Positions 21,905 to 32,338 of a stretch of DNA of 64,000 bases are shown piece by piece. Numbering within the stretch: position 1 is the stretch's first letter; every line of letters begins with the position of its first letter. The notes beneath the pieces are model-generated. The model was not told where the DNA came from. It searched no databases and saw only the letters and a program-made list of their open reading frames with translations. The stretch is taken from positions 20,621,589-20,685,588 of the forward strand of contig NC_059199.1 in NCBI RefSeq assembly GCF_020615455.1, written 5' to 3'. Both the position numbers and the translations under genes were made by a program. The stretch is from Coregonus clupeaformis (taxonomy: Eukaryota > Chordata > Actinopteri > Salmoniformes > Salmonidae).

Positions 21905-22253
21905 TGTTGGAGTCATTAAATCTTATTTTTCAACCACTCCACAAATATCTTGTTAACAAACTATACTTTTGGCAAGTCGGTTAGGACATCTACTTTGTGC
22001 ATGACACAAGTAATTTTTCCAACAATTGTTTACAGACAGATTATTTCACTTATAATTCACTGTATCACAATTCCAGTGGGTGAGAAGTTTACATACACTA
22101 AGCCTTTAAATAGCTTGGAAAATTCCAGAAAATGATGTCATGGCTTTAGAAGCTTCTGATAGGCTAATTGACATCATTTGAGTCAATTGGAGGTGTACCT
22201 GTGGATGTATTTCAAGGCCTACCTTCAAACTCAGTGCCTCTTTGCTTGACATC

Positions 22254-23274
22254 ATGGGAAAATCAACATAAATCAGCCAAGACCTCAGAAAAGAAATTGT
22301 AGACCTCCACAAGTCTGGTTCATCCTTGGGAGCAATTTCCAAACGCCTGAAGGTACCACGTTCATCTGTACAAACAATAGTACGCAAGTATAAACACCAT
22401 GGGACCACGCAGCCGTCATACCGCTCAGGAAGGAGACGCGTTCTGTCTCCTAGAGTTGAACGTACTTTGGTGCGAAAAGTGCGAATCAATCCCAGAACAA
22501 CAGCAAAGGACCTTGTGAAGATGCTGGAGGAAACAGGTACAAAAGTATCTATATCCACAGTAAAAACGAGTCCTATATCGACATAACCTGAAAGGCCGCT
22601 CAGCAAGGAAGAAGCCACTGCTCCAAAACCGCCATAAAAAAGCCAGACTATGGTTTGCAACTGCACATGGGGTCAAAGATCGTACTTTTTTGAGAAATAT
22701 TCTCTGGTCTGATGAAACAAAAATAGAACTGTTTGGCCATAATGACCATCGTTATGTTTGGAGGAAAAAGGGGGAAGCTTGCCAGAAGAACACCATCCCA
22801 ACTGTGAAGCACGGGGATGGCAGCATCATGCTGTGGGGGTGCTTTGCTGCAGGAGGGACTGGTGCACTTCACAAAATAGATGGCATCATGAGGAAGGAAA
22901 CTTATGTGGATATATTGAAGCAACATCTCAAGACATCAGTCAGGAAGTTAAAGCTTGGTCGCAAATGGGTCTTCCAAATGGACAATGACCACAAGCATAC
23001 TTCCAAAGTTGTGGCAAAATGGCTTAAGGACAACAAAGTCAAGGTATTGGAGTGGCCATCACAAAGCCCTGACTTCAATCCTATAGAAAATGTGTGGGCA
23101 GAACTGAAAAAGCGTGTGCGAGCAAGGAGGCCTACAAACCTGACTTAGTTACACCAGCTCTGTCAGGAGGAAGGGGCCAAAATTCACCCAACTTATTGTG
23201 GGAAGCTTGTGGAAGGCTACCTGAAATGTTTGACCCAAGTTAAACAATTTGAAGGCAATGCTACCAAATACTAA
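22254..23274 (+). pseudogene. Sleeping Beauty-like Tc1 transposase pseudogene
   Basis: ATG at 22254; TAA already at codon 6 (22269-22271). The frame continues through the paired-like DNA-binding domain (ISKRLKVPRSSVQTIVRKYK; GRRRVLSP). A one-base insertion at the A-run near 22564 (GTAAAAACGAG) shifts the frame. Later parts retain the catalytic blocks: ILWSDETKIELFG (first Asp), FQMDNDHKHTSKV (second Asp; His where Pro is usual) and SPDFNPIENVWAELKKR (Glu). A TAG at about 23147 interrupts the C-terminus. The end is the TAA following GNATKY. Confidence 0.9.
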
Positions 23275-23617
23275 TTGAGTGTACGTAAACTTCTGACCCA
23301 CTGGGAATGTGATGAAAGAAATAAAAGCTGAAATAAATCATTCTCTCTACTATTATTCTGACATTGTCACGATCGTCTTGAAAAGGAGCGGGCCAAGGCA
23401 CAGCGTGAGATGCGTACATATTTCTTTTCTTGTACACCACAGCGAACAAAACAACAAACGAAACGTGAAGTCCTTCGATACAAACACAAATCAAAAGGAA
23501 CAAGAAACCACACCAAACGAATGCCTTACAGCTACCTAAGTATGGCTCCCAATCAGAGACAACAAGCAACAGCCGTCTCTGATTGGGAGCCACCCTGGCC
23601 AACATAGAAACACAAAA

Positions 23618-24847
23618 CTAGAACCTAACACCCTGGCTCAACATACGAGAGTCCCCAGAGCCAGGGCGTGACAGTACCCCCCCCCCAAAGGCGCGTACTC
23701 CGGCCGCGCCAACCAAACACCACAGGGGAGGGACCGGGTGGGCACTCCACCTCTGCGGTGGATCCGGCTCCGGGCATGACTCCCACTCCCTCTCTAACCC
23801 CCCAAAGCGCCCCTGATCCGGTCTGGCCCTGCTGGCCGGAGCTGGACTGAACACTGGTGGAGCGGAATGCTCTAGCTCCGGAGTGGAGCAGCTGACCGGT
23901 GCCGGACCAGGCACCGGTGGAACAGGCACGGGCTGTGCCGGACTGACGACGCGCACCACAGGCTTGGTGCGGGGAGCAGGGACGGGCCGGACCGGGCTGA
24001 CGATGCGCACCATTGGCTTGGTGCGGGGAGCAGGGACGGGCCGAACCAGGCTGATGAAGCGCACCACTTGCTTGGTGCGGGGAGCAGGAACAGGCCGGAC
24101 CGGGCTGACGACGCGCACCATTGACTTGGTGCGGGGAGCAGGGACGGGCCGAACCGGGTTGACGAAGCGCACCATTGGCTTGGTGCGGGGAGCAGGGACG
24201 GGCCGAACCGGGCTGATGTAGCGCACCACTTGCTTGGTGCGGGGCGCAGGAACAGTCCGGACCGGGCTGACGACGCGCACCACTGGCTTGGTGCGGGGAG
24301 CAGGAACAGGCCGGACTGGGCTGGCGACGCGCACCATAGGCTTGGTGCGGGGAGCAGGAACAGGCCGAACCGGGCTGACGAAGCGCACCATAGGCTTGGT
24401 GCGGGGAGCAGGAACAGGCCGAACCGGGCTGGCGACGCGCACCACAGGCTTGGCGCGAGGGACAGGAACAGGCCGGACCGGGCTGGCGACGCGCACCACA
24501 GGCTCGGTGCGAGAGGCAGGAACAGGCCGAACCGTACTGGGAACACACGCCACTGGCCCTATGCGGGGATCAGGAACGGGCCGGACCGGACTGGCAACAC
24601 ATCCCAGTACCTCTCGCCGTGCCTCTACATACTCCTTCCCCCTGGTGTCCAGTAACTCCCGTAACCTGGCGGCCTCCTCTGCCAACCCTCTGAACCACTC
24701 TATCCCGTACTCCTGCTGCCCCGTCGTCCATGGCGTGAGCCCCCCCCCTAAACATTTTCTGGGCTTGTCTCTCCCCCGTGGACCAGGCCTCCATGGTTCT
24801 CGTCCAATTCTCTCTCCACTGCTCCCAATTCCAACCTTTCTCCTCAT
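23618..24847 (-). CDS. Proline/arginine-rich tandem-repeat protein of LTR element A
   Basis: From the ATG at 24847 (MRRKVGIGSS) the frame is open for 409 codons and ends inside the 3' LTR. An N-terminal part of about 80 residues contains a charged, probably helical segment (LAEEAARLRELLDTRGKEYV). Then come about 12 units of 18 residues with the pattern SPVRPVPAPRTKPMVRVV, and a proline-rich tail. Because the unit is 54 bp, the antisense frames are open too, so openness alone proves little. The PxPxPR-type spacing resembles SH3-ligand or nucleic-acid-binding low-complexity sequence. Related to copy B at 45795-47386. Position after the 5' LTR suggests a Gag-like or accessory role; this is inference. 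Confidence 0.5.
   Translation of the reverse strand: MRRKVGIGSSGERIGREPWRPGPRGRDKPRKCLGGGLTPWTTGQQEYGIEWFRGLAEEAARLRELLDTRGKEYVEARREVLGCVASPVRPVPDPRIGPVACVPSTVRPVPASRTEPVVRVASPVRPVPVPRAKPVVRVASPVRPVPAPRTKPMVRFVSPVRPVPAPRTKPMVRVASPVRPVPAPRTKPVVRVVSPVRTVPAPRTKQVVRYISPVRPVPAPRTKPMVRFVNPVRPVPAPRTKSMVRVVSPVRPVPAPRTKQVVRFISLVRPVPAPRTKPMVRIVSPVRPVPAPRTKPVVRVVSPAQPVPVPPVPGPAPVSCSTPELEHSAPPVFSPAPASRARPDQGRFGGLEREWESCPEPDPPQRWSAHPVPPLWCLVGAAGVRAFGGGVLSRPGSGDSRMLSQGVRF
23941..24588. repeat. 54-bp tandem repeat, about 12 units
   Basis: The block GGCTTGGTGCGGGGAGCAGG recurs at exactly 54-bp spacing from 23961 to 24501 (11 positions), with a degenerate further unit near 24556. The units differ by scattered substitutions only, so the coding frame is kept throughout. 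Confidence 0.95.
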
Positions 24848-25300
24848 CACGCTGCTTGACCCAGTCGTGGTGGTTTCTTCTGTCACGATCGTCTTGAAAA
24901 GGAGCGGGCCAAGGCGCAGCGTGAGATGCGTACATATTTATTTTCTTGTACACCACAGCGAACAAAACAACAAACGAAACGTGAAGTCCTTCGATACAAA
25001 CACAAATCAAAAGGAACAAGAAACCACACCAAACGAATGCCTTACAGCTACCTAAGTATGGCTCCCAATCAGAGACAACGAGCAACAGCCGTCTCTGATT
25101 GGGAGCCACCCTGGCCAACATAGAAACACAAAACTAGAACCTAACACCCTGGCTCAACATACGAGAGTCCCCAGAGCCAGGGTGTGACAGACATCTCACA
25201 TTCTTAAAATAAAGTGGTGATCCTAACTGACCTAAAACAGGGAATTTCTACTAGGATTAAATGTCAGGAATTGTGAAAAACTGAGTTTAAATGTAGTTGG

Positions 25301-25947
25301 CTAAGGTGTATGTAAACCTCCGACTTCAACTGTATATGGTTGAGTCATCAGCATACTGTACATGGACACACAGGCTTTGTTTAATGCTAGTGGCAGGTCA
25401 TTGGTAAAAATATAGAAACGTAGAGGGTCTAGAGAGTTGCCCTGCAATACACCACACCCTACATGTTCAACATTATAGTGGCTTCCATTAAAGAAAACCT
25501 GTTGAGTTCTATTAGATAGATAGCTTTGAATCCACGATATGGAAGAGGTTGAAAAGACATTAAACATACGTTTTCTCAACAACAGGTTATGGTCAATAAT
25601 ATCAAAGGCTGTACTGTAATCTAACAGTACAGCTACCACAATCTTCTTATTAGCTATTTTTTTTAAACAATCATCAGTCATTTGTGTCAGTACAGGGCAT
25701 GTTGAGTGCCCTTCGCTATAAGCATGCTGAAAGTCTGTTGTATTTGATCAAACACATTTTTTCCCAACAGTTTGCTAAGAGCTGGCAGCAAGCTGATAGG
25801 TCTGCTGTTGGAACCAGTGAACGCCGCTTTACCACTCTTGGGCAGCAGAATGACTTTGACTTCCCTCCAGGCCTGAGGACAAACACTTTCCTCTAGACTC
25901 AGATTAAAGATATGACAGATAAGAGTGGCCATAGAGTCAGCAACCAT
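25301..25947 (-). pseudogene. L2-like LINE reverse transcriptase, N-terminal half
   Basis: Part of the fragmented LINE 16406-35245. The minus strand reads HIFNLSLEESVCPQAWREVK, ILLPKSGKAAFTGSNSRPIS (the N-x-RPIS motif), then VAVLLDYSTAFDIIDHNLLL (Asp block; usual D-x-SKAFDTVDH form) and CGVLQGNSLDPLRFYIFTND. The catalytic FADD block lies at the joint with the Tc1 insertion and is reduced to MYSMLMTQ. Several substitutions in key positions; two frames. Confidence 0.82.
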
Positions 25948-26467
25948 TCTCAGTAGCTTTCTATCTTAAGTTGTCAATGCCAGGAGGTTTGTCATTATTG
26001 ATCGATAACAATACGTTTTCCACCTCTCCCACACTAACTTTACAAAATTCAAACTTACAATGCTTTTCTTTAATTATTTGTTTTTTTTATGCATGAATAC
26101 GATGGCCACTGTTTGTTGTTGGCATTTCCTGTGTTTGCCCACTTTGCCAATGAAGTAATCATTAAAATAATTGGCAACATCAAATGGTTTTGTAATGAGT
26201 AAGCCATCTGATTCAATGAAAGGTGGAGTTGAATTTGTCTTTCTGCTCATAATTTAATTTAAAGTACCATCATTGCTTCATAAAACACTTTCTTCTTCTT
26301 TTTGATAAGTTTAGTCACATATTTTTTTATTTGCAGTAAGTCAGCCAGTCAGATGTGCAGCCAGACTTATTAGCCAGTCCTTCTGCCCCATCTCTTTCTA
26401 CCATACAGTTTTTCAATTCCTCATCAATCCATGGAGCCTTAACATTTCTAAGTCAGTTTCTTAACAG

Positions 26468-27172
26468 GTGCATGTTTGCCTTGGTTTCCTGCATGTAAAT
26501 ATCAGAAGTCTACTTCCTAAGTTTGAGTTATTCACTGCGTTAGCACACTCCGCCAACCCTGATGTTCTAGCAGTGTCTGAATCCTGGCTTAGGAAGGCCA
26601 CCAAAAATTCTGAAATGTCCATCCCCAACTATAACATCTTCCGTCTAGATAGAACTGCCAAAGGGGACGGAGTTGCAATCTACTGTAGAGATAGCCTGCA
26701 GAGCTCTATCATACTATCCAGGTCTGTGCCCAAACAGTTTGAGCTTCTACTTCTAAAAATCCACCTTTCCAGAAATAAGTCTCTCACTGTTGCTGCTTGC
26801 TACAGACCCCCCTCAGCCCCCAGCTGTGCCCTGGACACCATATGTGAATTGATTGCCCCCCATTTATCCTCAGAGTTCGTACTGCTTGGTGACCTAAATT
26901 GGGATATGCTTAATACCCCGGCCATCCTACAATCCAAACTAGATGCCCTCAATCTCACGCAAATTATCAACGAACCTACCAGGTACAACCCTAAATCCGT
27001 AACCATGGGTACCCTCATAGATATCATCCTGACTAACTTACCCTCTAAATACACCTCCGCTGTCTTCAACCAGGATCTCAGCGATCACTGCCTTATTGCC
27101 TGCGTCCGTAATGGGTCCCGCGGTCAAACGACCACCCCTCATCACTGTCAAACGCTCCCTAAAACACTTTAG
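26468..27172 (+). pseudogene. L2-like LINE endonuclease domain
   Basis: APE-type nuclease of about 210 codons: LHVNIRSLLPKFELF (Asn), DVLAVSESWLRKAT (catalytic Glu in SESW), GVAIYCRDSL, VAACYRPPSAPS, EFVLLGDLNWDML (GDLN) and TLIDIILTNLPSKYTSA, then FNQDLSDHCLIACV with the catalytic SDH. All main catalytic residues are present. A frame break near 27110 separates it from the reverse transcriptase frame. Start not defined, because the element lacks its 5' end. Confidence 0.92.
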
Positions 27173-29682
27173 CGAGCAGGCCTTCCTAATTGACCTGGCC
27201 CAGGTATCCTGGATGGATATAGATCTCATTCCGTCAGTAGAGGATGCCTGGTTGTTCTTTAAAAGTAATTTCCTCTCAATCTTAAGTAAACATGCCCCAT
27301 TCAAAAAATACAGAACTAAGAACAGATATAGCCCCTGGTTCTCCTCAGACTTGACTGCCCTTGACCAGCACAAAAACATCCTATGGCGTACTGCATTAGC
27401 ATCAAATAGCCCCTGCGATATGCAACTTTTCAGGGAAGTTAGGAACCAATATACACAAGCAGTCAGGAAAGCAAAGGCTAACTTTTTCAAACAGAAATTT
27501 GCATCCTGTAGCACTAACTCCAAAAAGTTTTGGGACACTGTAAAGTCCATGGAGAATAAGAGCACTTCCTCCCAGCTGCCCACTGCACTGAGGCTAGGAA
27601 ACACTATCACCACCGATAAATCTACAATAATCGAGAATTTCAACAAGCATTTTGCTACGGCTGGCCATGCTTTCCACCTGGCTACCACTACCCCGGCCAC
27701 CAACTTTGCACCCTCCGCTGCAACTTGCCCATGCCCCCCCCGCTTCTCCTTCACACAAATTCAGACAGCTGATGTTCTGAAAGAGCTGCAAAATCTGGAC
27801 CCCTACAAATCAGCTGGGCTAGACAATCTGGACCCTTTCTTTCTTAAACTAGCCGCCGAAATTGTCGCAACCCCTATTACTAGTCTGTTCAACCTCTCTT
27901 TCGTAACGTCTGAGATCCCCAGAGATTGGAAAGCTGCCGCGGTCATCCCCCTCTTCAAAGGGGGTGACACTCTAGATCCAAACTGTTACAGACCTATATC
28001 CTTCCTGCCCTGCCTTTCGAAAGTATTTGAAAGCCAAGTTAACAAACAGATCACCGACCATTTCGAATCGCACCGTACCTTCTCCGCTATGCAATCCGGT
28101 TTCCGAGCTGGTCATGGGTGCACTTCAGCCACGCTCAAGGTCCTAAACGATATTATAACCGCGATCGATAATAGACAGTACTGTGCAGCCGTCTTCATCG
28201 ACCTGGCCAAGGCTTTCGACTCTGTCAACCACCGCATTCTTATTGGCAGACTAAATAGCCTTGGTTTCTCAAATGACTGCCTCGCCTGGTTCACCAACTA
28301 CTTCTCAGATAGAGTTCAGTGTGTCAAATCGGAGGGCCTGTTGTCTGGACCTATGGCAGTCTCTATGGGGGTGCCACAGGGTTCAATTCTTGGGCCGACT
28401 CTTTTCTCCGTGTATATCAATGATGTCGCTCTTGCTGCTGGTGACTCTCAGATCCACCTCTACGCAGACGACACCATTTTGTATACATCTGGCCCTTCAT
28501 TGGACACTATGTTAACAAACCTCCAAACGAGCTTCAATGCCATACAACACTCCTTCAGTAGCCTCCAACTGCTCTTAAACACTACTAAAACTAAATGCAT
28601 GCTCTTCAATCGAACGCTGCTGGCACCCGCCCACCCGACTAGAATCACCACTCTCGACGGGTCTGACCTAGAGTATGTGGACAGCTACAAATACCTAGGT
28701 GTCTGGTTAGACTGTAAACTCTCCTCCCAGACTCACATTAAGAATCTCCAATCCAAAGTTAAATCTAGAATCGGCTTCCTATTTCGCAACAAAGCCTCCT
28801 TCACTCATGCTGCCAAACATGCCCTCGTAAAACTGACTATCCTACCGATCCTTGACTTCGGCGATGTCATTTACAAAATAGCCTCCAACACTCTACTCAG
28901 CAAATTGGATGTAGTCTATCACAGTGCCATCCGTTTTGTCTCCAAAGCCCCATACACTACCCACCACTGTGACCTGTACGCTCTTGTTGGCTGGTCCTCA
29001 CTACATGTTCAGTCGTCAAACCCACTGGCTCCAGGCCATCTATAAATCACTGCTAGGCAAATCCCGCCTTATCTTAGCTCATTGGTCACCATAGCAGCAC
29101 CCACCCGTAGTCTGCGCTCCAGCAGGTATATCTCATTGGTCATTCCCAAAGCCAACACCTCCTTTGGCCGCCATTCCTTCCAGTTCTCTGCTGCCAATGA
29201 CTGGAACGAATTGCAAAAATCTCTGAAGCTGGAGACTCTTATCCCCCCTCACTAACTTTAAGCATCAGTTGTCAGAGCACCTTACCGATCACTGCACCTG
29301 TACACAGCCCATCTGAAATTAGCCCACCCAACTACCTCATCCCTATATTGTTATTTATTTTGCTCTTTTGCACCCCAGTATCTCTATTTGCACATAATCT
29401 CTTGCACATCTAGCATTCCAGTGTTAATACTCATTGTAATTATTTTGCACTATAGCCTATTTATTGCCTTACCTCCATAACTTGCTACATTTGCACACAC
29501 TGTATATATATTTTCTGTTGTATTTTTTGACTTTATGTTTTTTTACCCCATATGTAACTCTGTGTTGTTGTTTTTATCGCACTACTATGCTTTATCTTGG
29601 CCAGGTCGCAGTTGTAAATGAGAACTTGTTCTCAACTGGCTTACCTGGTTAAATAAAGGTGAAATAAATAAATAAATAAAAT
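26473..29682 (+). mobile_element. L2-like LINE, EN-RT nearly complete, 5'-truncated
   Basis: Plus-strand LINE inserted in the older minus-strand LINE, whose text resumes at 29683. It contains an endonuclease domain, a reverse transcriptase domain and a 3' UTR ending TTAAATAAAGGTGAAATAAA with (TAAA)n at 29660-29682. Only two frame breaks are seen. Relative to the other LINEs here it is the best preserved coding element, so it is probably one of the younger insertions of the stack. Family L2/CR1-like by protein; not the same as the Rex1-like family. Confidence 0.92.
27096..29045 (+). CDS. L2-like LINE reverse transcriptase
   Basis: An open frame of about 640 codons. Order of motifs: linker with PWFSSDLTALDQHKN, SAGLDNLDPFFLKLAAE, IPLFKGGDTLDPNCYRPISF, FRAGHGCTSATLKVLNDI, FIDLAKAFDSVNHRILI (motif A, Asp), GVPQGSILGPTLFSVYIND (motif B), IHLYADDTILYT (catalytic YADD) and YKYLGVWLDCKLSSQTH. 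It ends at TAA 29043-29045 after a frame change near 29005; the usual C-terminal end (LLGKSRLILAHWS-like) is readable in another frame just after. The enzyme core is intact in sequence, but it is separated from its endonuclease by a shift at about 27110. Confidence 0.88.
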   Translation: MPASVMGPAVKRPPLITVKRSLKHFSEQAFLIDLAQVSWMDIDLIPSVEDAWLFFKSNFLSILSKHAPFKKYRTKNRYSPWFSSDLTALDQHKNILWRTALASNSPCDMQLFREVRNQYTQAVRKAKANFFKQKFASCSTNSKKFWDTVKSMENKSTSSQLPTALRLGNTITTDKSTIIENFNKHFATAGHAFHLATTTPATNFAPSAATCPCPPRFSFTQIQTADVLKELQNLDPYKSAGLDNLDPFFLKLAAEIVATPITSLFNLSFVTSEIPRDWKAAAVIPLFKGGDTLDPNCYRPISFLPCLSKVFESQVNKQITDHFESHRTFSAMQSGFRAGHGCTSATLKVLNDIITAIDNRQYCAAVFIDLAKAFDSVNHRILIGRLNSLGFSNDCLAWFTNYFSDRVQCVKSEGLLSGPMAVSMGVPQGSILGPTLFSVYINDVALAAGDSQIHLYADDTILYTSGPSLDTMLTNLQTSFNAIQHSFSSLQLLLNTTKTKCMLFNRTLLAPAHPTRITTLDGSDLEYVDSYKYLGVWLDCKLSSQTHIKNLQSKVKSRIGFLFRNKASFTHAAKHALVKLTILPILDFGDVIYKIASNTLLSKLDVVYHSAIRFVSKAPYTTHHCDLYALVGWSSLHVQSSNPLAPGHL

Positions 29683-29808
29683 ATCAATCATTGAAGCAAT
29701 TTCATAAAAGCACCTGGATGCTCCTTATTAATCACATCAGACCAACAAATATGTTTTACATCATCCAGATATGAGTTACAGCAAAATTTTGTAGTTGATG
29801 GAAATTAT

Positions 29809-31719
29809 CCAAACATTTTGTAGTTGAAATTATGTTGAATAATAATAAACTACATTTATCAAACTGACTCCGTTGTTATGTGAATAAATGCATCAGGCCC
29901 TGTGCATCTCTGGAGGATCTGGCAAGATAGCGAATCATTGCATCACCGACTCAGTATGAATATAATGAACATCTTGCACCGTTACGCAATTATTAAGAGG
30001 CTAGATACAAATAGGTAATCCTGACAACCAATGTTCTAGCATTAATTTATTGAGGTAAGCAGCTCAGGGATGCAGCTCAGGGATGTGAAGTTGGTACCCA
30101 AGATTGAGCAATGTGTAATAACAACCATCAATAGACCTACTAACTTTAGGCATATGTGACACGTTTCAGGAAACAAGGCGTATGTCGCGCGTCACTACTT
30201 CACAGGAGAGCCATTTGAACGTAAACTTTTTTTAAAAATAAAAATGTGATTTTTGGCAGAAATGCCTTCTGGAACATGTGAACTTTCATGTGCCTTAATA
30301 ACAAATGTGTATGCCATCTGCAAATTAGAATAAAATTGTTAAATTACGAGCATAGTTGGTTTAGCCACAGACAAAGACAGCAACCTTCCCGCTAGCCATG
30401 ATTGGCTGAGATATTGAGTGGGTTGGCCATGCAGAGAGATGAGTTCGGATTGGTCTGCCATGTAGCACGCTTCTGTCTATTTGAGATGGTCAGTATGTGT
30501 ATGTGTATGTAATCCTTTCTAACGCTGTTTTTTTTTTTAAGATATCGCGTAGTAGAACTGCATAAGTGTTGCTCTCCACTTTCTGGAGGACCACGTTTTA
30601 AAATCAGTGGAATTAGAGTATGTTAGCTAAGGAGTCTGTCTCCGGATTACACCTGTCTCCGGATTACATCTTCAAACTACGGGCAACCATGGCATCTGTG
30701 ACAGAGAGGGAGAAGCGTCCATCCATGTATGCGAGTAAGATAGTCTAGCTAGCTACATTTTCAGATATTAGTCAGAAAGTCATTTTCATTTCAAGTTAAA
30801 GTGTACTGTTAGCTAGCTAGCTAACGTTAGCTAGCTGGCTTGCTAGCTAACGTTATGTGTATGACCTGTGTAGTAATATTATTCGTATCTCAGAGCCATT
30901 TGCTTTGCTAGTTATAACCTAATGTTAGCTAGCTAACATTGAACCTGGTTGGTTAGCTACCTGCAGATTCATGCAGGGTAATAGTTGGGATTATGGTTCA
31001 TTGTTTAGCTAGCTAGCTATCTAGCTACATGTCTTAACAAAAGACTCCACTATGCAAGTATCCATTTCAATAGAATGTTCATGATGTCACTGCGACAACT
31101 GTTGGTAGACGTTGCTGGTAAATCCGCTCTGGCTATCTACTCCGATTGCAGAGCACTCTCGTCTGAGTGTGCCAGAGTGCAGAATAACTGACGAATGTAC
31201 GAACGCTCAACACCCGTTGAATATGGCCGGTGTCAGTAAACGTTGGCAAAAAAGCATAATTCAATTGTTGCCAGCAGCACAGTTGCAGTCACCAACGCTC
31301 TGGATAACATAAAAACAGCCTAACCAGCTCTGCTAGGGGGAGTAAAATGGTTAGAGTGAGCTGTTCTCTCATTTGTGTCTGGAAGTAGCTAGCAAGCTAG
31401 CCAGTTAGCTTGGGTGCTTGACTGCTGTTGTTAGGACAGAACGCTCAGATCAAGCCTTAAATAGATGGGTGGGGCTAAAGCTTAAGAGGGTGTGAACAAT
31501 GCTGAATGGGTGTAGACAAAGAAGAGCTCTTCAGTAGGTGTACCAAAACATTCAAAGGCCATTTTCTCAAAAGTGAGGTTACAAGTTTATCAACTTTCAA
31601 AGCAGAATTACTTTCCCATTGTTCCTCAACTGTAGTGTACAATATACCATTTTCTAGCTCTGAGTCTCTACTTTTATCCAATGTAAAAAACACAATTTCA
31701 AATGTTGCTACATAAGACT
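29809..31719. other. Non-coding insertion, unclassified, with AGCT-rich stretch
   Basis: Lies between two pieces of the L2-like LINE. No coding region supported. The stretch 30740-31030 is rich in GCTAGCTAGC/TAACGTTAGC palindromic strings. At 30634-30664 GTCTCCGGATTACA occurs twice within 20 bases. It probably represents one or more old DNA elements; I could not find their ends. Confidence 0.4.
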
Positions 31720-32107
31720 GAATCGAGCCGGTCGGTCACATAGTCAATCAGAGAGAATTACTCTGTAAAACGAGGAATACATTTACTCAATTGAACTAAT
31801 ATAATTTATTAGTCACAAAATAATTGACACAAACAATTACGGTGTACAGGAAATACATTATACATTATAAAATAACACAGAGTAACAAACTATCACCAAT
31901 AGATTAAGACTTAACGTGGTTACTCATGTCTTCAGTTCAGAATAATCTCCAAGAGAAAAAACGATGTGTGTCTGTGAGCTTGGTAGCAAGTTCTCAAAGT
32001 GTGAGCGAATTCACTGCCCTTTTAACCAAATTCAAGCAGGAACGCACCCCCGATCTGAATAAAAATGTCTTAACACTTTGCTAGTAAAAACAAAAGGCAG
32101 GAACATC
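31720..32107. other. Possible old LTR, left part (split by the hAT element)
   Basis: Together with 34494-34740, this could be one element: on the minus strand it begins TGTGACGACTGATGAAAAC and contains a poly(A)-type ACTAATAAATT near 31815. No target duplication was identified. Speculative. Confidence 0.25.
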
Positions 32108-32338
32108 TAGGGCTGTGGCGGTCACGATATTTCGTCAGCCAGTGATTGTCAAGCAAATAACTGTCGGTCTCACGGTAATTGACCGTTAATTAACATAAAC
32201 ACATTTAGCATCTCCTGGCTTCCACACATAACCTACAAGCCACTGATGCAGACCAGACCTTTGGAAAATCAAAATGTTAAAAAGTCTAATAATCCATTAT
32301 TTATTTTAGACAGGTCTAAAGAAGCATGATATGTAGTC

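Larger units (their letters stand above)
23365..25189 (-). mobile_element. Short LTR retroelement with a 54-bp-repeat coding region (copy A)
   Basis: Two LTRs of 309 bp (23365-23673 and 24881-25189), both TGTCACGATCGTC... to ...GTGACA, differ at about four positions by eye. The 5-bp target duplication GACAT flanks the element (23360-23364, 25190-25194). Read on the minus strand, a purine tract (CTTTGGGGGGGGGTAC) stands directly before the 3' LTR (23365-23673), which fixes the orientation. The interior (1.2 kb) has no protease, RT or integrase motif, only a proline/arginine-rich frame. It is inserted in the right inverted repeat of Tc1 element B. Non-autonomous; its helper is unknown. Confidence 0.92.
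21905..25330 (+). mobile_element. Sleeping Beauty-like Tc1 transposon B, with an LTR element inside
   Basis: A salmonid-type Tc1 with IR/DR ends. The left inner direct repeat GAAGTTTACATACACTA (22083) and the right inner copy (23280-23298, GTACGTAAACTTCTGACCC) are present; the right outer repeat with terminus GACTTCAACTG lies at 25306-25330, followed by TA. The left outer repeat is missing (about 34 bases lost at the joint with element A). The right inverted repeat is interrupted by the LTR element 23365-25189. The leader (21920-22250) and transposase agree with the family from which Sleeping Beauty was rebuilt; this is from memory. Confidence 0.93.

Noticed and set aside
23941..24588. Regular 54-bp repeats resembling a CRISPR array
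   Set aside because: The units are contiguous and similar throughout, without distinct spacers, and lie between LTRs in a vertebrate-type genome; they encode an 18-residue repeat.
23883..25055. Long plus-strand frames across LTR element A (GAGTGRTGL-type repeats)
   Set aside because: They are the antisense of the minus-strand repeat frame; a 54-bp period keeps several frames open. LTR and purine-tract orientation favour the minus strand.
27038..27754. A 238-codon minus-strand frame
   Set aside because: Antisense of the L2-like LINE RT coding region.
30790..31030. AGCT/TAACGTTA palindromes as a replication origin or regulatory array
   Set aside because: Irregular low-complexity palindromes without spacing or accompanying signals; nothing supports a function.
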